A stretch of DNA of 64,000 bases from Paraburkholderia sp. BL10I2N1. GTDB lineage: Bacteria; Pseudomonadota; Gammaproteobacteria; Burkholderiales; Burkholderiaceae. Below are positions 1-10,123 of this stretch, piece by piece (position 1 is the first letter of the stretch; each line of letters begins with the position of its first letter). The position numbers and the translations under genes are program-made. Below the pieces are notes generated by a model. It saw only the letters and a list, made by a program, of their open reading frames with translations, searched no databases and was not told the origin of the DNA. The DNA lies in the NCBI RefSeq assembly GCF_004361815.1, contig NZ_SNWA01000001.1, positions 3,720,001 through 3,784,000 of the forward strand, read 5' to 3'.

Positions 1-555
1 ACGTACTGACGATCACGTCGCGATACTCGGGGTATTGCCGTGTGTTCGCCATGATGTGAAAGCCGATCAGGATCGGATAGACCCAGTTCGCGAGGTCGTA
101 CACTGCGGCAAGCGGGCCGGCTGAAACCACGCCGATCAGGAGGCCATACGCGAGCCCGGCGAGGATCAGCAGCACCGGCAAGCCACGCCGCTGCGCGAGC
201 ACCGGGTAGTAGCGCAGCAGCGACAGTCCGCTGATCATCGTCACGGCGAGCGGCGCCACCTGAATGAGGCTCGTCGGCGTGTAACCGCCCTTCGACCAGT
301 CGGCGAGACGCCGCACTTCCGGGCTCAGAAACCACAGCCACCACATGAAGCCGACGTAGCGCGCGGGGCTCTTGAAGTAGAGCCACAGGCCGGTCAGTAT
401 CGCGAGCAGCGGGAACGCGAGTGTCAGCACCGCGCCCTGGTGCGCGCCGATCAGCGCGGCCGTGACAAGCCACAGCAGTGCCTGCGGAAGCCATGCCTGC
501 CGGTCGCTGCCGAACAAACGCGTTGACCCGCCCGCCTCGATACGCGCAACTGCCA
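1..555 (-). CDS. bceI: Exopolysaccharide polymerase-like membrane protein BceI (3' end beyond window)
   Basis: The reverse-strand frame opens with ATG at 555 (protein start MAVARIEAGG) and stays open to the window edge, giving 185 visible codons. It is rich in hydrophobic segments (for example ALLWLVTAALIGAHQGAV, LAFPLLAILTGLWLYF and LPVLLILAGLAYGLLIG), as expected of a polytopic inner-membrane protein. In the cepacian locus bceI follows bceH and encodes the Wzy-type polymerase that joins lipid-linked repeat units at the periplasmic face. The start lies 4 bases after the bceH stop, so translational coupling is likely. The assignment rests on position and hydropathy; such polymerases share little sequence. 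A flippase is a less likely alternative. Confidence 0.7.
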
Positions 556-559
556 TAGA

Positions 560-1750
560 TCAAAGCCCCCTGCCAGCCTGACGCTGCGGCTGCGCGGCCT
601 GGCCGCTGCTTTTGCCAGCGCCGCTGGCGCCGCCGGCACGCCGGCGCGCTTCGTCGACCGAACGGCCGCGCGGCGACGCGCGGCGCTGCAGCAGGTCCTG
701 TGTGATGCGCACGTGCTGCCGCGCGAATTCCTGCGTCGTCAGATCGCGTGACACGAGCTGGCGCGCGGCCGCCTGAGCCAGGCGAAGGGCGTCTTGCGGC
801 GCGGCCACGAGGCCCTCGGCAGCATCTCGCAACGCCGCCGGATCGAACGGCGGCACATAGGCCGCCTGGCTGGCCGTGAAATAGTCCTGCAAGGCGCCGA
901 CGTCCGTGACGATCATCGGCTTGCCGACAGCGGCCGCTTCGAGCATGACCGTGATGCCCGATGCGTGTGTATTCGGGCGCAGCGGCACGACGATGACGTC
1001 GGCCCAGTCGTATAGTTCGCGCTGTTTCTTGAGGCCCGCCGCCGGCGCGATGTCGACGTTCGACGCCCGCAGCGAAGCAGGAATGCGCCGCCGTGTCGCC
1101 AGCCGCACGGTGTAACGCGCATCGTTGCCGAATGCGTTGATGAGGGTTTCCCAGTCGCGGTCGCGATCGTTGCCGATAGCGGCGATGCGCAACGGCGTGT
1201 GCGGCTCCCATTGCGTGGGCACCTGCACCGGGAAGTCGCGCGTGTTCAGGCCGTAGAAGACGTGCACTGCATCGCGGTCGAGGTACGTGCGGCACAGCGC
1301 GGCGTTCTCCGAAGCGAGCGTGGTCAGTACATCGGCGCGCGCGATCAGCTTGCGATAGGCCCAGCGCCGCAGCGCGCCGTATTCCGGCCACTTGTCGAGC
1401 AGCCACACGCTTTGCGCGAGCAGCGCAGGCGACGCCTTCCGGCCTTTGAGCAGCAGCAGGAGCGCCACCGACAGATACTCATGCTCAGTATGCGTCCAGA
1501 TCACATCAGAGCGCAGGATCTCATCACGGTTGCGCAGCGTATGAATGAAATCGAAGCCGAGCACGGCCTTCAGCCCGCGCCGCAACAGCCGCATCGGCGC
1601 ACGCTCGCGAGCATCCTGCGAATAGGTCAGCGCGAAGGCATCCGATTCAGCGTGGTGATAGCCATACAGGCAGCCGATGTCGTCGCCCTTGCGATAGAAA
1701 CGCGGATCGGCGCCGTAAAACAGATGGACGTGGACTCTGGTCACACTCAT
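560..1750 (-). CDS. bceH: Glycosyltransferase BceH (GT4-like)
   Basis: About 396 residues. The start is taken at the ATG giving MSVTRVHVHLFYGADP; the 15 codons upstream lack the family look. The C-terminal half has the GT-B signature region: a turn at GNDRDRDWETL, then WADVIVVPLRPNTHASGITVMLEAAAVGKP, the usual sugar-nucleotide binding block with the E-x7-E-like spacing of GT4 enzymes. It probably adds one sugar of the cepacian repeat unit on the cytosolic face of the membrane. It sits between bceG (159-base gap) and bceI (4-base gap), all on one strand. The C-terminal tail (from about residue 360) is rich in Arg, Ala and Gln and looks disordered. Donor and acceptor cannot be read from the sequence. 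Confidence 0.85.
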   Translation of the reverse strand: MSVTRVHVHLFYGADPRFYRKGDDIGCLYGYHHAESDAFALTYSQDARERAPMRLLRRGLKAVLGFDFIHTLRNRDEILRSDVIWTHTEHEYLSVALLLLLKGRKASPALLAQSVWLLDKWPEYGALRRWAYRKLIARADVLTTLASENAALCRTYLDRDAVHVFYGLNTRDFPVQVPTQWEPHTPLRIAAIGNDRDRDWETLINAFGNDARYTVRLATRRRIPASLRASNVDIAPAAGLKKQRELYDWADVIVVPLRPNTHASGITVMLEAAAVGKPMIVTDVGALQDYFTASQAAYVPPFDPAALRDAAEGLVAAPQDALRLAQAAARQLVSRDLTTQEFARQHVRITQDLLQRRASPRGRSVDEARRRAGGASGAGKSSGQAAQPQRQAGRGL

Positions 1751-1909
1751 GCAGGACTCCGGACAACCGGTTGAGGAAAGCATCGGCAAAGACACTCCGA
1801 TGCCCGATGATGCCGCCTGGGCTTATCGCTTCGCGCTGCGTGTGCCTCCTGACGCAGCGTCAGCGCGTCTCGCGCGCCGCGCCAGCCCGTGTCACCGCGC
1901 CAGCCCGTC

Positions 1910-2833
1910 TCACCGCGCGGCGCGCCGCGCTTCGTGCGCGCCCGTGCGTACCGCGCGCCAGCGCGACAGCGTCGTGCTGCTGTGTCTTGACGCCAGCGCC
2001 AGCAGCGCGTGAGCCATGCCCGGATACACCCGCGTGCCGACCAGCGCGTACCACCACCAGGCCGCTTCCCGGCGCATCGGCGGCAAAGCGTCGCGCAGGA
2101 TCAGGTGCAGGTTGTACGCGGCGTTGCGCACCGCCTGCATCGTCTGCGCATCGCGGCGGTCATCGTCGAAACGCTCCGCGGGAAAATGGTCGACGGCGAC
2201 CTGCGGGTCGTACACCAGCTTCCAGCCGGCGTTCTTCACGCTCATGCTGAAAGCCATGTCGTTGTGAACCTGGGCGCCCGCGCCGCGCAAACGGTTGTCG
2301 AAGCGGATCGTGCGGACCGCTTCGCGCCGGTAGCTCATGTTGGCGCCTTTCAGCAGATCCACTTCGCGTGCCCCGCCGACGCCCAGGTGATGGTTGCCGA
2401 TGATCCTGCCCGAGCGCCGCACCTTGCCGACGAGTGGGCGTGCGCCATCGAGAACGCGGCCCCTCTGGTGCACCCAGTCGCGCCCGCCGAGCGCGCCGAG
2501 CCGCGGATCGGCCTCGAACGTCGCCACGATGCGCTGCGCCCAGTCGGGGCGCGGGGCGGCGTCGTCGTCGGTGATCGCGATGACGTCGCCGGTCGCGACG
2601 TCGAGACCGCGATTGAGCGCCGCCACCTGCCCCGGCACTTCGACGAGCGCAATGCGCAACGGCAGCGCGCCCTTCACGGCCGGATCATGCAGGCAGGCGA
2701 GCGTCGCCTCGTCGTCGGGACGCACCACGACGACCACTTCGTCGGGCGCGCGCTGCTGCCGCTGCAACGCCGACATGCAGCGTGCGAGATCGGCGGGCCG
2801 GCGAAACGTGGGAACCAGTACGGAAATTTTCAT
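1910..2833 (-). CDS. bceG: Glycosyltransferase family 2 protein BceG
   Basis: 307 residues, starting MKISVLVPTFRRP, the normal GT2 beginning. The nucleotide-binding DXD region is visible as AITDDDAAPRPDWA near residue 90, and a second conserved acidic patch lies near GAGAQVHNDMAF. It is a single-domain GT-A enzyme with a hydrophobic stretch near the C-terminus (AAWWWYALVGTRVYPGMAHALLALA) that may hold it on the membrane. In the cepacian pathway BceG is a candidate to extend the first lipid-linked sugar laid down by BceB. The start is 22 bases downstream of the bceF stop, so it is very likely in the same transcript. Exact sugar specificity is not visible. Confidence 0.87.
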   Translation of the reverse strand: MKISVLVPTFRRPADLARCMSALQRQQRAPDEVVVVVRPDDEATLACLHDPAVKGALPLRIALVEVPGQVAALNRGLDVATGDVIAITDDDAAPRPDWAQRIVATFEADPRLGALGGRDWVHQRGRVLDGARPLVGKVRRSGRIIGNHHLGVGGAREVDLLKGANMSYRREAVRTIRFDNRLRGAGAQVHNDMAFSMSVKNAGWKLVYDPQVAVDHFPAERFDDDRRDAQTMQAVRNAAYNLHLILRDALPPMRREAAWWWYALVGTRVYPGMAHALLALASRHSSTTLSRWRAVRTGAHEARRAAR

Positions 2834-2855
2834 GATGTCCTCTCTGCCTCGGCCG

Positions 2856-5082
2856 TCAGGCGCTCAGGTATTCCTGCACCATCGCGTAGCCGCGGGCGTA
2901 GGTGCCGCGCGCACGCGGCGGCATCGCATTGAAGATCGCGCCGCGCACGCTGACGCCCGCGTTGTGCAGATGCTTCATCGCATCGACGATCTCGGGTTCG
3001 CTGTGCATGCCCGAGCGCAGCACGAGGAACGTCGAGCCCGCGTGAACGGAAGTGATCGATGCGTCGGTCACCGCGAGAATCGGCGGCGTGTCGATGAGGA
3101 TCACGTCGTAGCGCTTCGCAAGACCTTCGAGGTATAGCTGCAGGCGCGGCGACATCAGCAGTTCGGACGGATTCGGCGGACGATGTCCGCACGAAATGAA
3201 GGTGAGGTTTTCCGTCTCGGTGTGACGGATCGCCTCTTCCAGCGAGATCTGGCCGCTCAGCAGTTCGGAAAGGCCGTTGTCCTGCGCGCCGCCGAGGTAG
3301 CGCTCCAATGCGCCACGACGCATGTCGCCGTCGATCAGCAGCACACGCTTGCCCGAATGCGCGAGCAGCACCGCAAGGTTGACCGCGAGGAAGCTCTTGC
3401 CGACGCCGGGCATGGGTCCGGTGAGCACGACGACGTGGTTCTTCGCATCCATCATCGTGAACTGCATCGACGTACGCAGGCTGCGCAGGCTTTCCACCGT
3501 CGCGTCTTTCGGGTGTGCTGCCGAGAGCACCTTGCGCAGACGGTTGCCGCCACGCTCGAAGCTGCTCTCCAGCACCGCCTGTTTCCGCGCTCAACGGAAC
3601 GAGGCCATACACCGGCAGGTGGAAGGCGCGTTCGATATGCTCCGGATCATCGATACCCTTGAACATGTTGCGGCGCAAGAACACGAAGCCCGTGCCGACG
3701 ATCAGCCCGAGAATCACCGCCGCCGACAGGATCAGTACCTTCTTTGGCTTGACGGGCGCACCCGGACGCAACGCGGCATCGATGATGTGAACGTTGCCGC
3801 CCGTGCCGGCCTTCTGCACCGACAGTTCCTGCACGCGGTTCAGCAGTAGCACGTAGATGTCTTCCGCCACCTTCGCGTCGCGTTGCAGCTGGACTGCCTT
3901 GACCTCGGTCGCCGGCAGATCGCGGAAGCGGTCGGCGTACTTCGTGCGCTGCGCTTCGAGTTCGCCAAGCTGCTGACGGGCCGCAACCAGCATCGGGTGA
4001 TCGTCGCCGAAACGTTGTTGCAGCGACGCGATCTGGATCCGCAGGGCCGAGATCTGCGATTCATACTGCACGCTGCCTTCCAGATAGACCTTGGCTTCAT
4101 CGCTTGCATTGATCGAGCCGGACTTGCTCTGATAGGCGGTCAGCGCCGCTTCCGCGCGCTCCAGATCGCTCTTCAGGCGCGGCTCTTCGCTCTTCAGGAA
4201 GTCGAGCATCTTGCTCGCATCGACCTGCTTGCTCGCGATGTGCTGACGCAGATACGACTCGGCAACCGCATTGGCCACTTTGGCCGCGTGCTCAGGATCC
4301 TCGTCGTCGAGCGAGATCTGGATCACGCCGGTCTGCTTGCCCTGCTCGGTCACCTGGATGGCCGACTGGAACGCAGCGATCGCGTCGAGATCGTTGGCGC
4401 GCATCACCTGGAACTGCGTGCCGGGACGGGCAACGAGCTTGTCGACGAGGATCGACACGCCATTGCCCTGCGCCGGCACACCTGCCTGGCCGCTCAGGAG
4501 CGGCGAGCCATTCGGAGCGCGCAGTTCGAAACGCTCGTCGGGTAGCACCGTCAGCACCATCTTCTGGCCTTCGAGCTCGGGCGGCACTTCGACGGAATCC
4601 ACGTTCGCCACTTCACCGCCCCATGCGTAGCTGCCAAGGCCCAGCCACGGACGCGCCGGTTCGCCCGGCGTCGCGAGGCGCGCGGCGAGCCTGCCCAGCA
4701 CGGGAATCGTCCTCGGGGTCACCGAGAAGTTCAGCTTCATGTCATGAACCACCGGCGCGACCACGCCGCGGCTCTTGATCATCTCGATCTCGGCGTCGGT
4801 GGGCAATGAGCCCTGCCCGCTCGTCGTGATCGCGGCGCCGGTCTGCGTCTGAGTGAGCGCCTGCGACGTGTTGTCGGACTGCTCGACGCGCACGTGGGCA
4901 TCCGCCGAGTACACCGGCTTCGCGATATAGCAGTAGAGCGCAGCGATCGCGACGATCGACACCGCAATGGCGATCAGCCACCAGATGTCGTCGAGAATCA
5001 CCTGCAGCAGCTGACCGAGGACGACGTCCTCTTCTTCGGTCCTGGCCGGGCCGGCCAGTTGAGTGTTTGCGTGAGTGCTCAC
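2856..5082 (-). pseudogene. bceF: Polysaccharide chain-length/tyrosine autokinase BceF, split by a frameshift
   Basis: The normal BY-kinase product has a periplasmic Wzz domain flanked by two membrane helices and a cytosolic tyrosine kinase domain; it controls chain length and export with BceE and BceD. From 5082 the frame encodes helix 1 (WWLIAIAVSIVAIAALYCYI), the coiled-coil Wzz region and helix 2 (VLILSAAVILGLIVGTGFVFL), reaching LVPLSAE. There it changes frame. The kinase half is intact in another frame (about 3583 down to 2856) with Walker A GPMPGVGKS, Walker A' LIDGDMRRG, Walker B VILIDTPPI and a Tyr cluster at the end (YARGYAMVQEYLSA). Removing one T from TTT at 3582-3584 joins them as SAEQAVLESSFERGG. 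As written, the kinase is lost and a roughly 250-residue out-of-frame tail is added. A sequencing error is possible. Confidence 0.88.
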
Positions 5083-5172
5083 AGTTCGATCCTGGTTGGT
5101 TCGCCCCGGGATCCATGCGGTGCACAGCGGTGGACTGTGCGGGCCCGCATGGAGCTGGGACAGGTCAAGCGA

Positions 5173-6348
5173 CTAGCGCGTCAGCTGTCTCAGATAGAAC
5201 AGCGTCTGAATGGTTGGCAGCACCTGCTGCAGCACACGATTGAACGTCGTCGAGGCCGCCGTACCCACGTACACCACATCCATCGGTTGCAACTGGAATT
5301 GCGTCGACAACATGATCGAATCGGGCTGCGTCATGTCGAGGCGGTACACCTCCGGCGTCGTCGGGTTCTGCTGCATGCCGCGCAGCACGAAGATCTGACG
5401 CGGGTTCGCATCGGTGTCGAGAATGCCGCCCGACTGCGTGAGCGCATCGGCGATCGACAGACGTCCCTTGATCATCGTCAGCTGGATCGGGTTCTTCACT
5501 TCGCCCATCACGAACACGCGGCTGTCGATGCGGTCCGGCACGTTGAGGATGTCGCCCGCCTGCAGCATCACGTTCTGCTTCGTGTCGCCGCTGTCGAGCA
5601 TGCGGTTGGCGTCGAGCACATACAGCTGGTTGTTGCGCGTGAGACGCACGCGCTGCAGGTCGGCATCCCCGGTCGTGCCGCCCGAGCGCGTGATGGCGTC
5701 GACGAGCGAGAGCGGCACATCGCTGATCGAAAGCGGACCCGGCGTCTTCACCTGACCGGTCACATGCACCTTCTGGCCGCGATACGACAGCACGCGCACG
5801 TCGACCTGCGGGTTGCGGATGTAGCGCACGAGTCCGGACGCGAGCTGATCGCGCAGCTCGCCAACTGTTTTGCCCGCCGCGTGGATGCGGCCGACGAACG
5901 GGAAATAGATCGTGCCGTCGGCGGCAACGGTCTGGCCGTACGGGTCGGCCTGGCCTGGCAGGGCCGTCGTATACGGCTGTTGCAACGCGGCGCCTACCGA
6001 TTGCGTTGTGTTGCCGCCGGCAGACAGCGTGCTGCCGTTCGGCGTCGTAAGTTCAGGGTGATCCCAGACGGTCACGCCGAGAATGTCCTGTGGCGCGATC
6101 CGGTACACGTACTGCGCCGGATCGGCATAGCGCGATTGCGGCAGGACCTGCGGGGCTGCGGCCGCGGACTTCGCCTGGTCCATCACGACCTGCGCGTTGA
6201 TCAGCGTCACCGGATAGGTTTCGGTGGGCGCGGTCTGGTTGTCTTTCAGACGCGATGTGTCGAGGTAGTTCCCCGGCGCGGTCGAGCACGCCGACACGAA
6301 CGCTGCCAGCAGCAGCAGAAGAGAGAGTATGAAATTTCGCATCAGCAT
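5173..6348 (-). CDS. bceE: Outer-membrane polysaccharide export lipoprotein BceE (Wza family)
   Basis: About 391 residues from the ATG at 6348, or 389 from the ATG at 6342. The N-terminus is a lipoprotein signal, MRNFILSLLLLLAAFVSAC, with lipobox VSAC, so the mature protein is anchored to the outer membrane. It then has the Poly_export domain (YRIAPQDILGVTVWDHPELT, followed by DGTIYFPFVGRIHAAGKTVGEL) and two SLBB-type repeats (around VHVTGQVKTPGPLSIS and VFVMGEVKNPIQLTM). Wza-type proteins form the octameric export channel and work with the Wzz/kinase partner, here BceF. Both possible starts overlap the end of bceD (TGATG arrangement), showing tight translational coupling. A longer reading to 6771 exists but only covers bceD in another frame. 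Confidence 0.93.
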   Translation of the reverse strand: MLMRNFILSLLLLLAAFVSACSTAPGNYLDTSRLKDNQTAPTETYPVTLINAQVVMDQAKSAAAAPQVLPQSRYADPAQYVYRIAPQDILGVTVWDHPELTTPNGSTLSAGGNTTQSVGAALQQPYTTALPGQADPYGQTVAADGTIYFPFVGRIHAAGKTVGELRDQLASGLVRYIRNPQVDVRVLSYRGQKVHVTGQVKTPGPLSISDVPLSLVDAITRSGGTTGDADLQRVRLTRNNQLYVLDANRMLDSGDTKQNVMLQAGDILNVPDRIDSRVFVMGEVKNPIQLTMIKGRLSIADALTQSGGILDTDANPRQIFVLRGMQQNPTTPEVYRLDMTQPDSIMLSTQFQLQPMDVVYVGTAASTTFNRVLQQVLPTIQTLFYLRQLTR

Positions 6349-6809
6349 ATTTTGTTCAGCCATCCCATGACCAGATGTTCGATGAGCACGAGACTTTCCC
6401 GATAGCCGGCTTCGTGTCCGCCGTGCGGATCGACGACGTCGGAGTCCTCCCATTTGCCGAGCGGATACACCTTGCCGCGCGAGGTCGGATCGAGCGATTC
6501 GACCTCCTTCACCTGGGCGCGCTCGGTGACCAGAATCAGATCGGCGTCGCGCACGATGCGGCGGTTCAGCCGCCGTGCCCGATGACTGCCCGTCGCGACA
6601 CCCTGCTCGCCGAGCAGGCGCCGCATGACCGGGTCCATGCTGTCGCCGTCGAACGCGCGAATGCCGGCCGACTGGAACGCGATCGGCACGTTGCCGCGGT
6701 GCCTCGCAGCGCTTGCCGCGCTGCCGGCGAGACGCGCCTTGAACAGCATTTCGGCAGCCGGCGAGCGGCACACGTTGGCGTGGCAGACGATCAGAACGTT
6801 GGCGAACAT
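6342..6809 (-). CDS. bceD: Low-molecular-weight protein-tyrosine phosphatase BceD
   Basis: 155 residues. The phosphatase P-loop C-x5-R-S is at the N-terminus (VCHANVCRSPAAE), with the nucleophile Cys near residue 9, and the general-acid Asp lies in VVDPHGG near residue 128. Members of this family dephosphorylate the tyrosine-rich tail of the paired BY-kinase, so BceD is the expected partner of BceF in cycling polymer export. It overlaps bceE by a few bases and lies 22 bases after bceC. Its frame is intact even though its substrate kinase BceF is broken in this sequence. Confidence 0.93.
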   Translation of the reverse strand: MFANVLIVCHANVCRSPAAEMLFKARLAGSAASAARHRGNVPIAFQSAGIRAFDGDSMDPVMRRLLGEQGVATGSHRARRLNRRIVRDADLILVTERAQVKEVESLDPTSRGKVYPLGKWEDSDVVDPHGGHEAGYRESLVLIEHLVMGWLNKIC

Positions 6810-6831
6810 GGACAGGCTCCTTGAGCGCTAA

Positions 6832-8274
6832 TCAGCGCGCGGCGACTTCGTCGACACTCGCCGTGTGCACGGGCGGCGCGCCGGTCTGCGGTTGCGGCGC
6901 GCCGTCCGGCAGTGCGTACTGCCGGCCGATCGCGTGATATTCGATGCCGAGTTCGCGCATCGATTCAGGTTCGTACAGATTGCGGCCGTCGAAGATGAGC
7001 GGCGTCTTCAGGCTCCGCTTGAGGCTGTCGAAGTCCGGGCTCTTGAAGACTTTCCATTCGGTGAGGATCACGAGCGCATCCGCGCCTTCGGTCACCTCCA
7101 TCTCGTCGCTGGTGAATTCCAGACGCGCCAGTTGCTGCGGCGCGTCCTGCAGATCCAGCGCGAACACGCGCTTCGCTTCGTCGAGCGCAACCGGATCGCA
7201 GGCCTTCACGCGGGCGCCGCGTGCGAGCAGCGCTGCGATCAGGCGGCGGCTCGGCGCTTCGCGCATGTCGTCGGTATTCGGCTTGAACGCGAGACCCCAG
7301 ACGCCGAACGTGCGGCCCGTCAGATCGCCGCCAAGGCGCGTGACGATCTTGTGAGCGAGGATCTTCTTCTGCTCGTCGTTGACGGCCTCGACCGCATTCA
7401 GGATGCGCAGGTCCTGGCTATGCTCGTCGGCGGTGCGGATCAGCGCCTGCACGTCCTTCGGGAAGCACGAGCCGCCGTAGCCGCAGCCCGCATACAGGAA
7501 GTCGTAGCCGATCCGCGGATCGGAGCCGATGCCGCGGCGCACGGCCTCGATGTCGGCACCCACGCGATCGGCGAGGTTCGCGAGTTCGTTCATGAACGAG
7601 ATGCGCGTGGCAAGCATCGCGTTGGCCGCGTACTTGGTGAATTCAGCCGAGCGCACGTCCATGTACAGCGTGCGCTCGCGGTTGCGGTTGAACGGCGCGT
7701 AGAGGCGCTTCATCAGATCGCGGGCCTTTTCGCCGGGCACGTCCTCGTCGCAGCCGAGCACGATGCGGTCGGGGCGCGTGAAGTCTTCCACCGCGGCCCC
7801 TTCCTTCAGGAACTCGGGATTCGACACCACCGAGAACATGTGTTTCGCGCCACGCGCCGCCAGTTGTCCGGCAATCGCGTCGCGCACGCGCAACGCGGTG
7901 CCAACGGGGACGGTCGACTTGTCGACGATCACCTTGAAGCCGTTCATGTAACGGCCGATGTTGCGCGCGGCCGCGAGCACGTATTGCAGGTCGGCGGAAC
8001 CGTCTTCGTCGGACGGCGTGCCGACGGCGATGAACTGCACGTCGCCGTGCGCGACCGCTGCCTCGATGTCGGTCGAAAACCTGAGGCGGCCAGCCTTGCG
8101 GTTGCGCGCGATGACCTCCTGCAGGCCCGGCTCATGGATCGGCACGCCGCCATTGTTGAGCACGTCGATCTTGCGTTGATCGACGTCGAGACAGAACACG
8201 TCGTTGCCGATGTCAGCAAGACAGGCGCCTGTCACAAGGCCTACGTAGCCGGTACCAATGATCGTCAGGTTCAT
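6832..8274 (-). CDS. bceC: UDP-glucose 6-dehydrogenase BceC
   Basis: 480 residues, the normal family length. The Rossmann NAD site is [20 protein letters not shown]. The catalytic cysteine motif is [13 protein letters not shown] near residue 265, and the C-terminal UDP-binding domain contains [16 protein letters not shown]. The enzyme oxidises UDP-glucose twice with NAD+ to UDP-glucuronate, which supplies the acidic sugar of cepacian. It is the second gene after bceB (91-base gap). The last 30 residues or so ([18 protein letters not shown]) are a Pro/Ala-rich extension with no visible domain. Confidence 0.95.
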   Translation of the reverse strand: MNLTIIGTGYVGLVTGACLADIGNDVFCLDVDQRKIDVLNNGGVPIHEPGLQEVIARNRKAGRLRFSTDIEAAVAHGDVQFIAVGTPSDEDGSADLQYVLAAARNIGRYMNGFKVIVDKSTVPVGTALRVRDAIAGQLAARGAKHMFSVVSNPEFLKEGAAVEDFTRPDRIVLGCDEDVPGEKARDLMKRLYAPFNRNRERTLYMDVRSAEFTKYAANAMLATRISFMNELANLADRVGADIEAVRRGIGSDPRIGYDFLYAGCGYGGSCFPKDVQALIRTADEHSQDLRILNAVEAVNDEQKKILAHKIVTRLGGDLTGRTFGVWGLAFKPNTDDMREAPSRRLIAALLARGARVKACDPVALDEAKRVFALDLQDAPQQLARLEFTSDEMEVTEGADALVILTEWKVFKSPDFDSLKRSLKTPLIFDGRNLYEPESMRELGIEYHAIGRQYALPDGAPQPQTGAPPVHTASVDEVAAR

Positions 8275-8365
8275 CTGTTACACCTCGAAGATTTGAACAT
8301 TCCAGAAACGGAAAACACACGCCGCGCAGCCCTCGTCTGCGATGCGCCGCGCGAGCCCGTTCCGC

Positions 8366-9802
8366 TCAATAAGCGTTGTGGCCGACGAAACCCTTCCAGA
8401 GCGTCAGGACGACGATCTTGATGTCGAGCCAGAAGGTCCAGTGCTGCATGTAGTACAGGTCGAGCTTCACACGTCCCATCATTTTTTCGATGCGATCCGT
8501 CTCGCCCCGATAGCCGTTGATCTGCGCCCAGCCGGTGATGCCGGGCTTGATGCGATAGCGGTGCATGTACCCCTTCACCAGATCCTTGTAGATGTCGTCG
8601 TGCTCGAGCGCATGCGGACGCGGCCCGACCACCGACATCTCGCCCTTCAGCACGTTGATGAACTGCGGCAGTTCGTCGAGACTCGTGCGCCGCAGGAATG
8701 CGCCTACCGCCGTGATGCGCGGATCGCCGCGGGTCGCCTGGGTCACCTTGCCGGCGGTCTCGGCGTGCATCTTCATCGAACGGAACTTGTAGATCTCGAA
8801 CTGATGCCCGTCGATGCCCTTGCGCTTCTGCCTGAAAAACACCGGTCCCGGCGAGGACAGCTTGACCATCGCAGCAATCACCAGCATCAGCGGCGCGAGC
8901 GCGGTCAACGCAGCGAGCGCGAACAGGCGGTCGAAGACGAACTTCGGCAGCACGCGCACATCCGTGATCGGCGACGCGGCGAGGTTGATCGCCGGCACGC
9001 CCAGCAGATCGACGACAGGCTGGGTAAAGAGGCTCAGGCTGCGCACGTCCGGGATGAAGCGGATGTTGACGAACTCGTTGCGAAACTCCATCACGAAGCG
9101 GTGAATCGTGCGCTCGTGGGAAATCGGCAGCGCGAGCCAGAGTTCGCTGATGCCACGCGTGCGCACGAGCCGCACCATCGTGTCGAAGTCGTGCTCGACC
9201 GGCACGCCTTCGAGCTCCATGGGCAGACTGTCCGCGCTCACGGCGTGACTGGCGAACTCGAGCCGGTCGCTCTCGCGCCGTCCGCCCGGTACGTCGAACA
9301 CGACAGCGGGGCTAAAGCCCGCTTCCGGGCGGCTCCTCATCTGCTCGATCAGAAAGCGCCCGTACAGCGAGCCGCCGACGATCGCCACGGCCTTCTGGTT
9401 GTAGCCCTCGCGCCGCAGGCCCTTCAGCACGCCGTGCACGACGGCCTTCGTGAGGATCAGCAGCACGACCGTCACGATGGCCCAGTAACCGAGCCACAGA
9501 CGCGACAGCTGATCCGAGCGGTGCAGGCTGAAACTCATCAGGATGCCCGTGCCCTCGACGATCAGCCATGCGCCGGCGACGCGCCACAACAGGTCGTAGA
9601 CGGGCTTGCCGCGCCACGACTGATAGATACCCAGCGCCGGAAAGAACACCACCACGAGCAGGCAGTTGAACAGGAGCGAGACGTTCTCCATGTCGTTCAG
9701 CCACACGAACGCTCCGTTGTGTACGGCAGCCGCGATGAGTGCGCCGAGGCCCACCATCGCGATGTCGATAATCCGGGATAGAACGCTCAGCATGAGCCGC
9801 AC
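8366..9802 (-). CDS. bceB: Undecaprenyl-phosphate glucose phosphotransferase BceB
   Basis: 478 residues. An N-terminal block of membrane helices (from [21 protein letters not shown] to about residue 130) is followed by a CoA-binding-like domain ([14 protein letters not shown]) and the polyprenyl glycosylphosphotransferase catalytic domain. The catalytic domain shows [49 protein letters not shown] and [19 protein letters not shown]. It transfers glucose-1-phosphate from UDP-glucose to undecaprenyl phosphate, the committed first step of repeat-unit assembly. It is the first gene of the long reverse-strand bce unit, facing the 589-base control region shared with bceA. Confidence 0.94.
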   Translation of the reverse strand: MRLMLSVLSRIIDIAMVGLGALIAAAVHNGAFVWLNDMENVSLLFNCLLVVVFFPALGIYQSWRGKPVYDLLWRVAGAWLIVEGTGILMSFSLHRSDQLSRLWLGYWAIVTVVLLILTKAVVHGVLKGLRREGYNQKAVAIVGGSLYGRFLIEQMRSRPEAGFSPAVVFDVPGGRRESDRLEFASHAVSADSLPMELEGVPVEHDFDTMVRLVRTRGISELWLALPISHERTIHRFVMEFRNEFVNIRFIPDVRSLSLFTQPVVDLLGVPAINLAASPITDVRVLPKFVFDRLFALAALTALAPLMLVIAAMVKLSSPGPVFFRQKRKGIDGHQFEIYKFRSMKMHAETAGKVTQATRGDPRITAVGAFLRRTSLDELPQFINVLKGEMSVVGPRPHALEHDDIYKDLVKGYMHRYRIKPGITGWAQINGYRGETDRIEKMMGRVKLDLYYMQHWTFWLDIKIVVLTLWKGFVGHNAY

Positions 9803-10041
9803 CTCAGTTCGTCAGTCAAGTTCCGTCCGTGAATTGAATACATCTCGCGCTGCATGGAAGTCTCTGCGGGACAGAGATCCGTGTCACCGTCCGTCGCCAT
9901 GACGAATTAAGGTCACTGGCTTTTCCATTGCAATGCGCGATGAGAAATTCTGATCCGAATGAGTGAATACCCTCGTACAGGTATCAATAAAGCGGCATTA
10001 AAATTCCCGTGACAAGGCAGCAAAATATCTCAAATTGTATC

Positions 10042-10089
10042 GGTAACAATTTCCGGATTTTCTCTTGATTTTTTCCGGTAATTGTTGCC
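10042..10089. promoter_or_regulatory. Imperfect inverted repeat in the bceA-bceB control region
   Basis: Left arm GGTAACAATTTCCGG (10042-10056) and right arm CCGGTAATTGTTGCC (10075-10089) are reverse complements at 13 of 15 positions, separated by 18 bases. The size and dyad form fit two binding sites, or one bipartite site, for a dimeric regulator. No regulator is identified. Confidence 0.5.
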
Positions 10090-10094
10090 GGTTT

Positions 10095-10123
10095 GGCATT
10101 TTTTTATTGATTAAAAAAATGCC
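10095..10123. promoter_or_regulatory. Perfect 12-bp inverted repeat in the bceA-bceB control region
   Basis: GGCATTTTTTTA (10095-10106) and TAAAAAAATGCC (10112-10123) are exact reverse complements around a 5-base loop. As RNA it would form a hairpin in the untranslated region of a transcript crossing it. It lacks the GC-rich stem of an ordinary terminator, so an operator or leader element is at least as likely. It lies only 5 bases from the preceding repeat. Confidence 0.5.

Noticed and set aside
5173..6771. A 532-residue start for BceE upstream of its signal peptide
   Set aside because: The extra part is BceD in another frame; the lipoprotein signal sets the start at 6342-6348.
8342..9781. 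Long forward frame opposite bceB
   Set aside because: His/Arg-rich shadow typical of high-GC coding DNA; bceB on the other strand has clear motifs.
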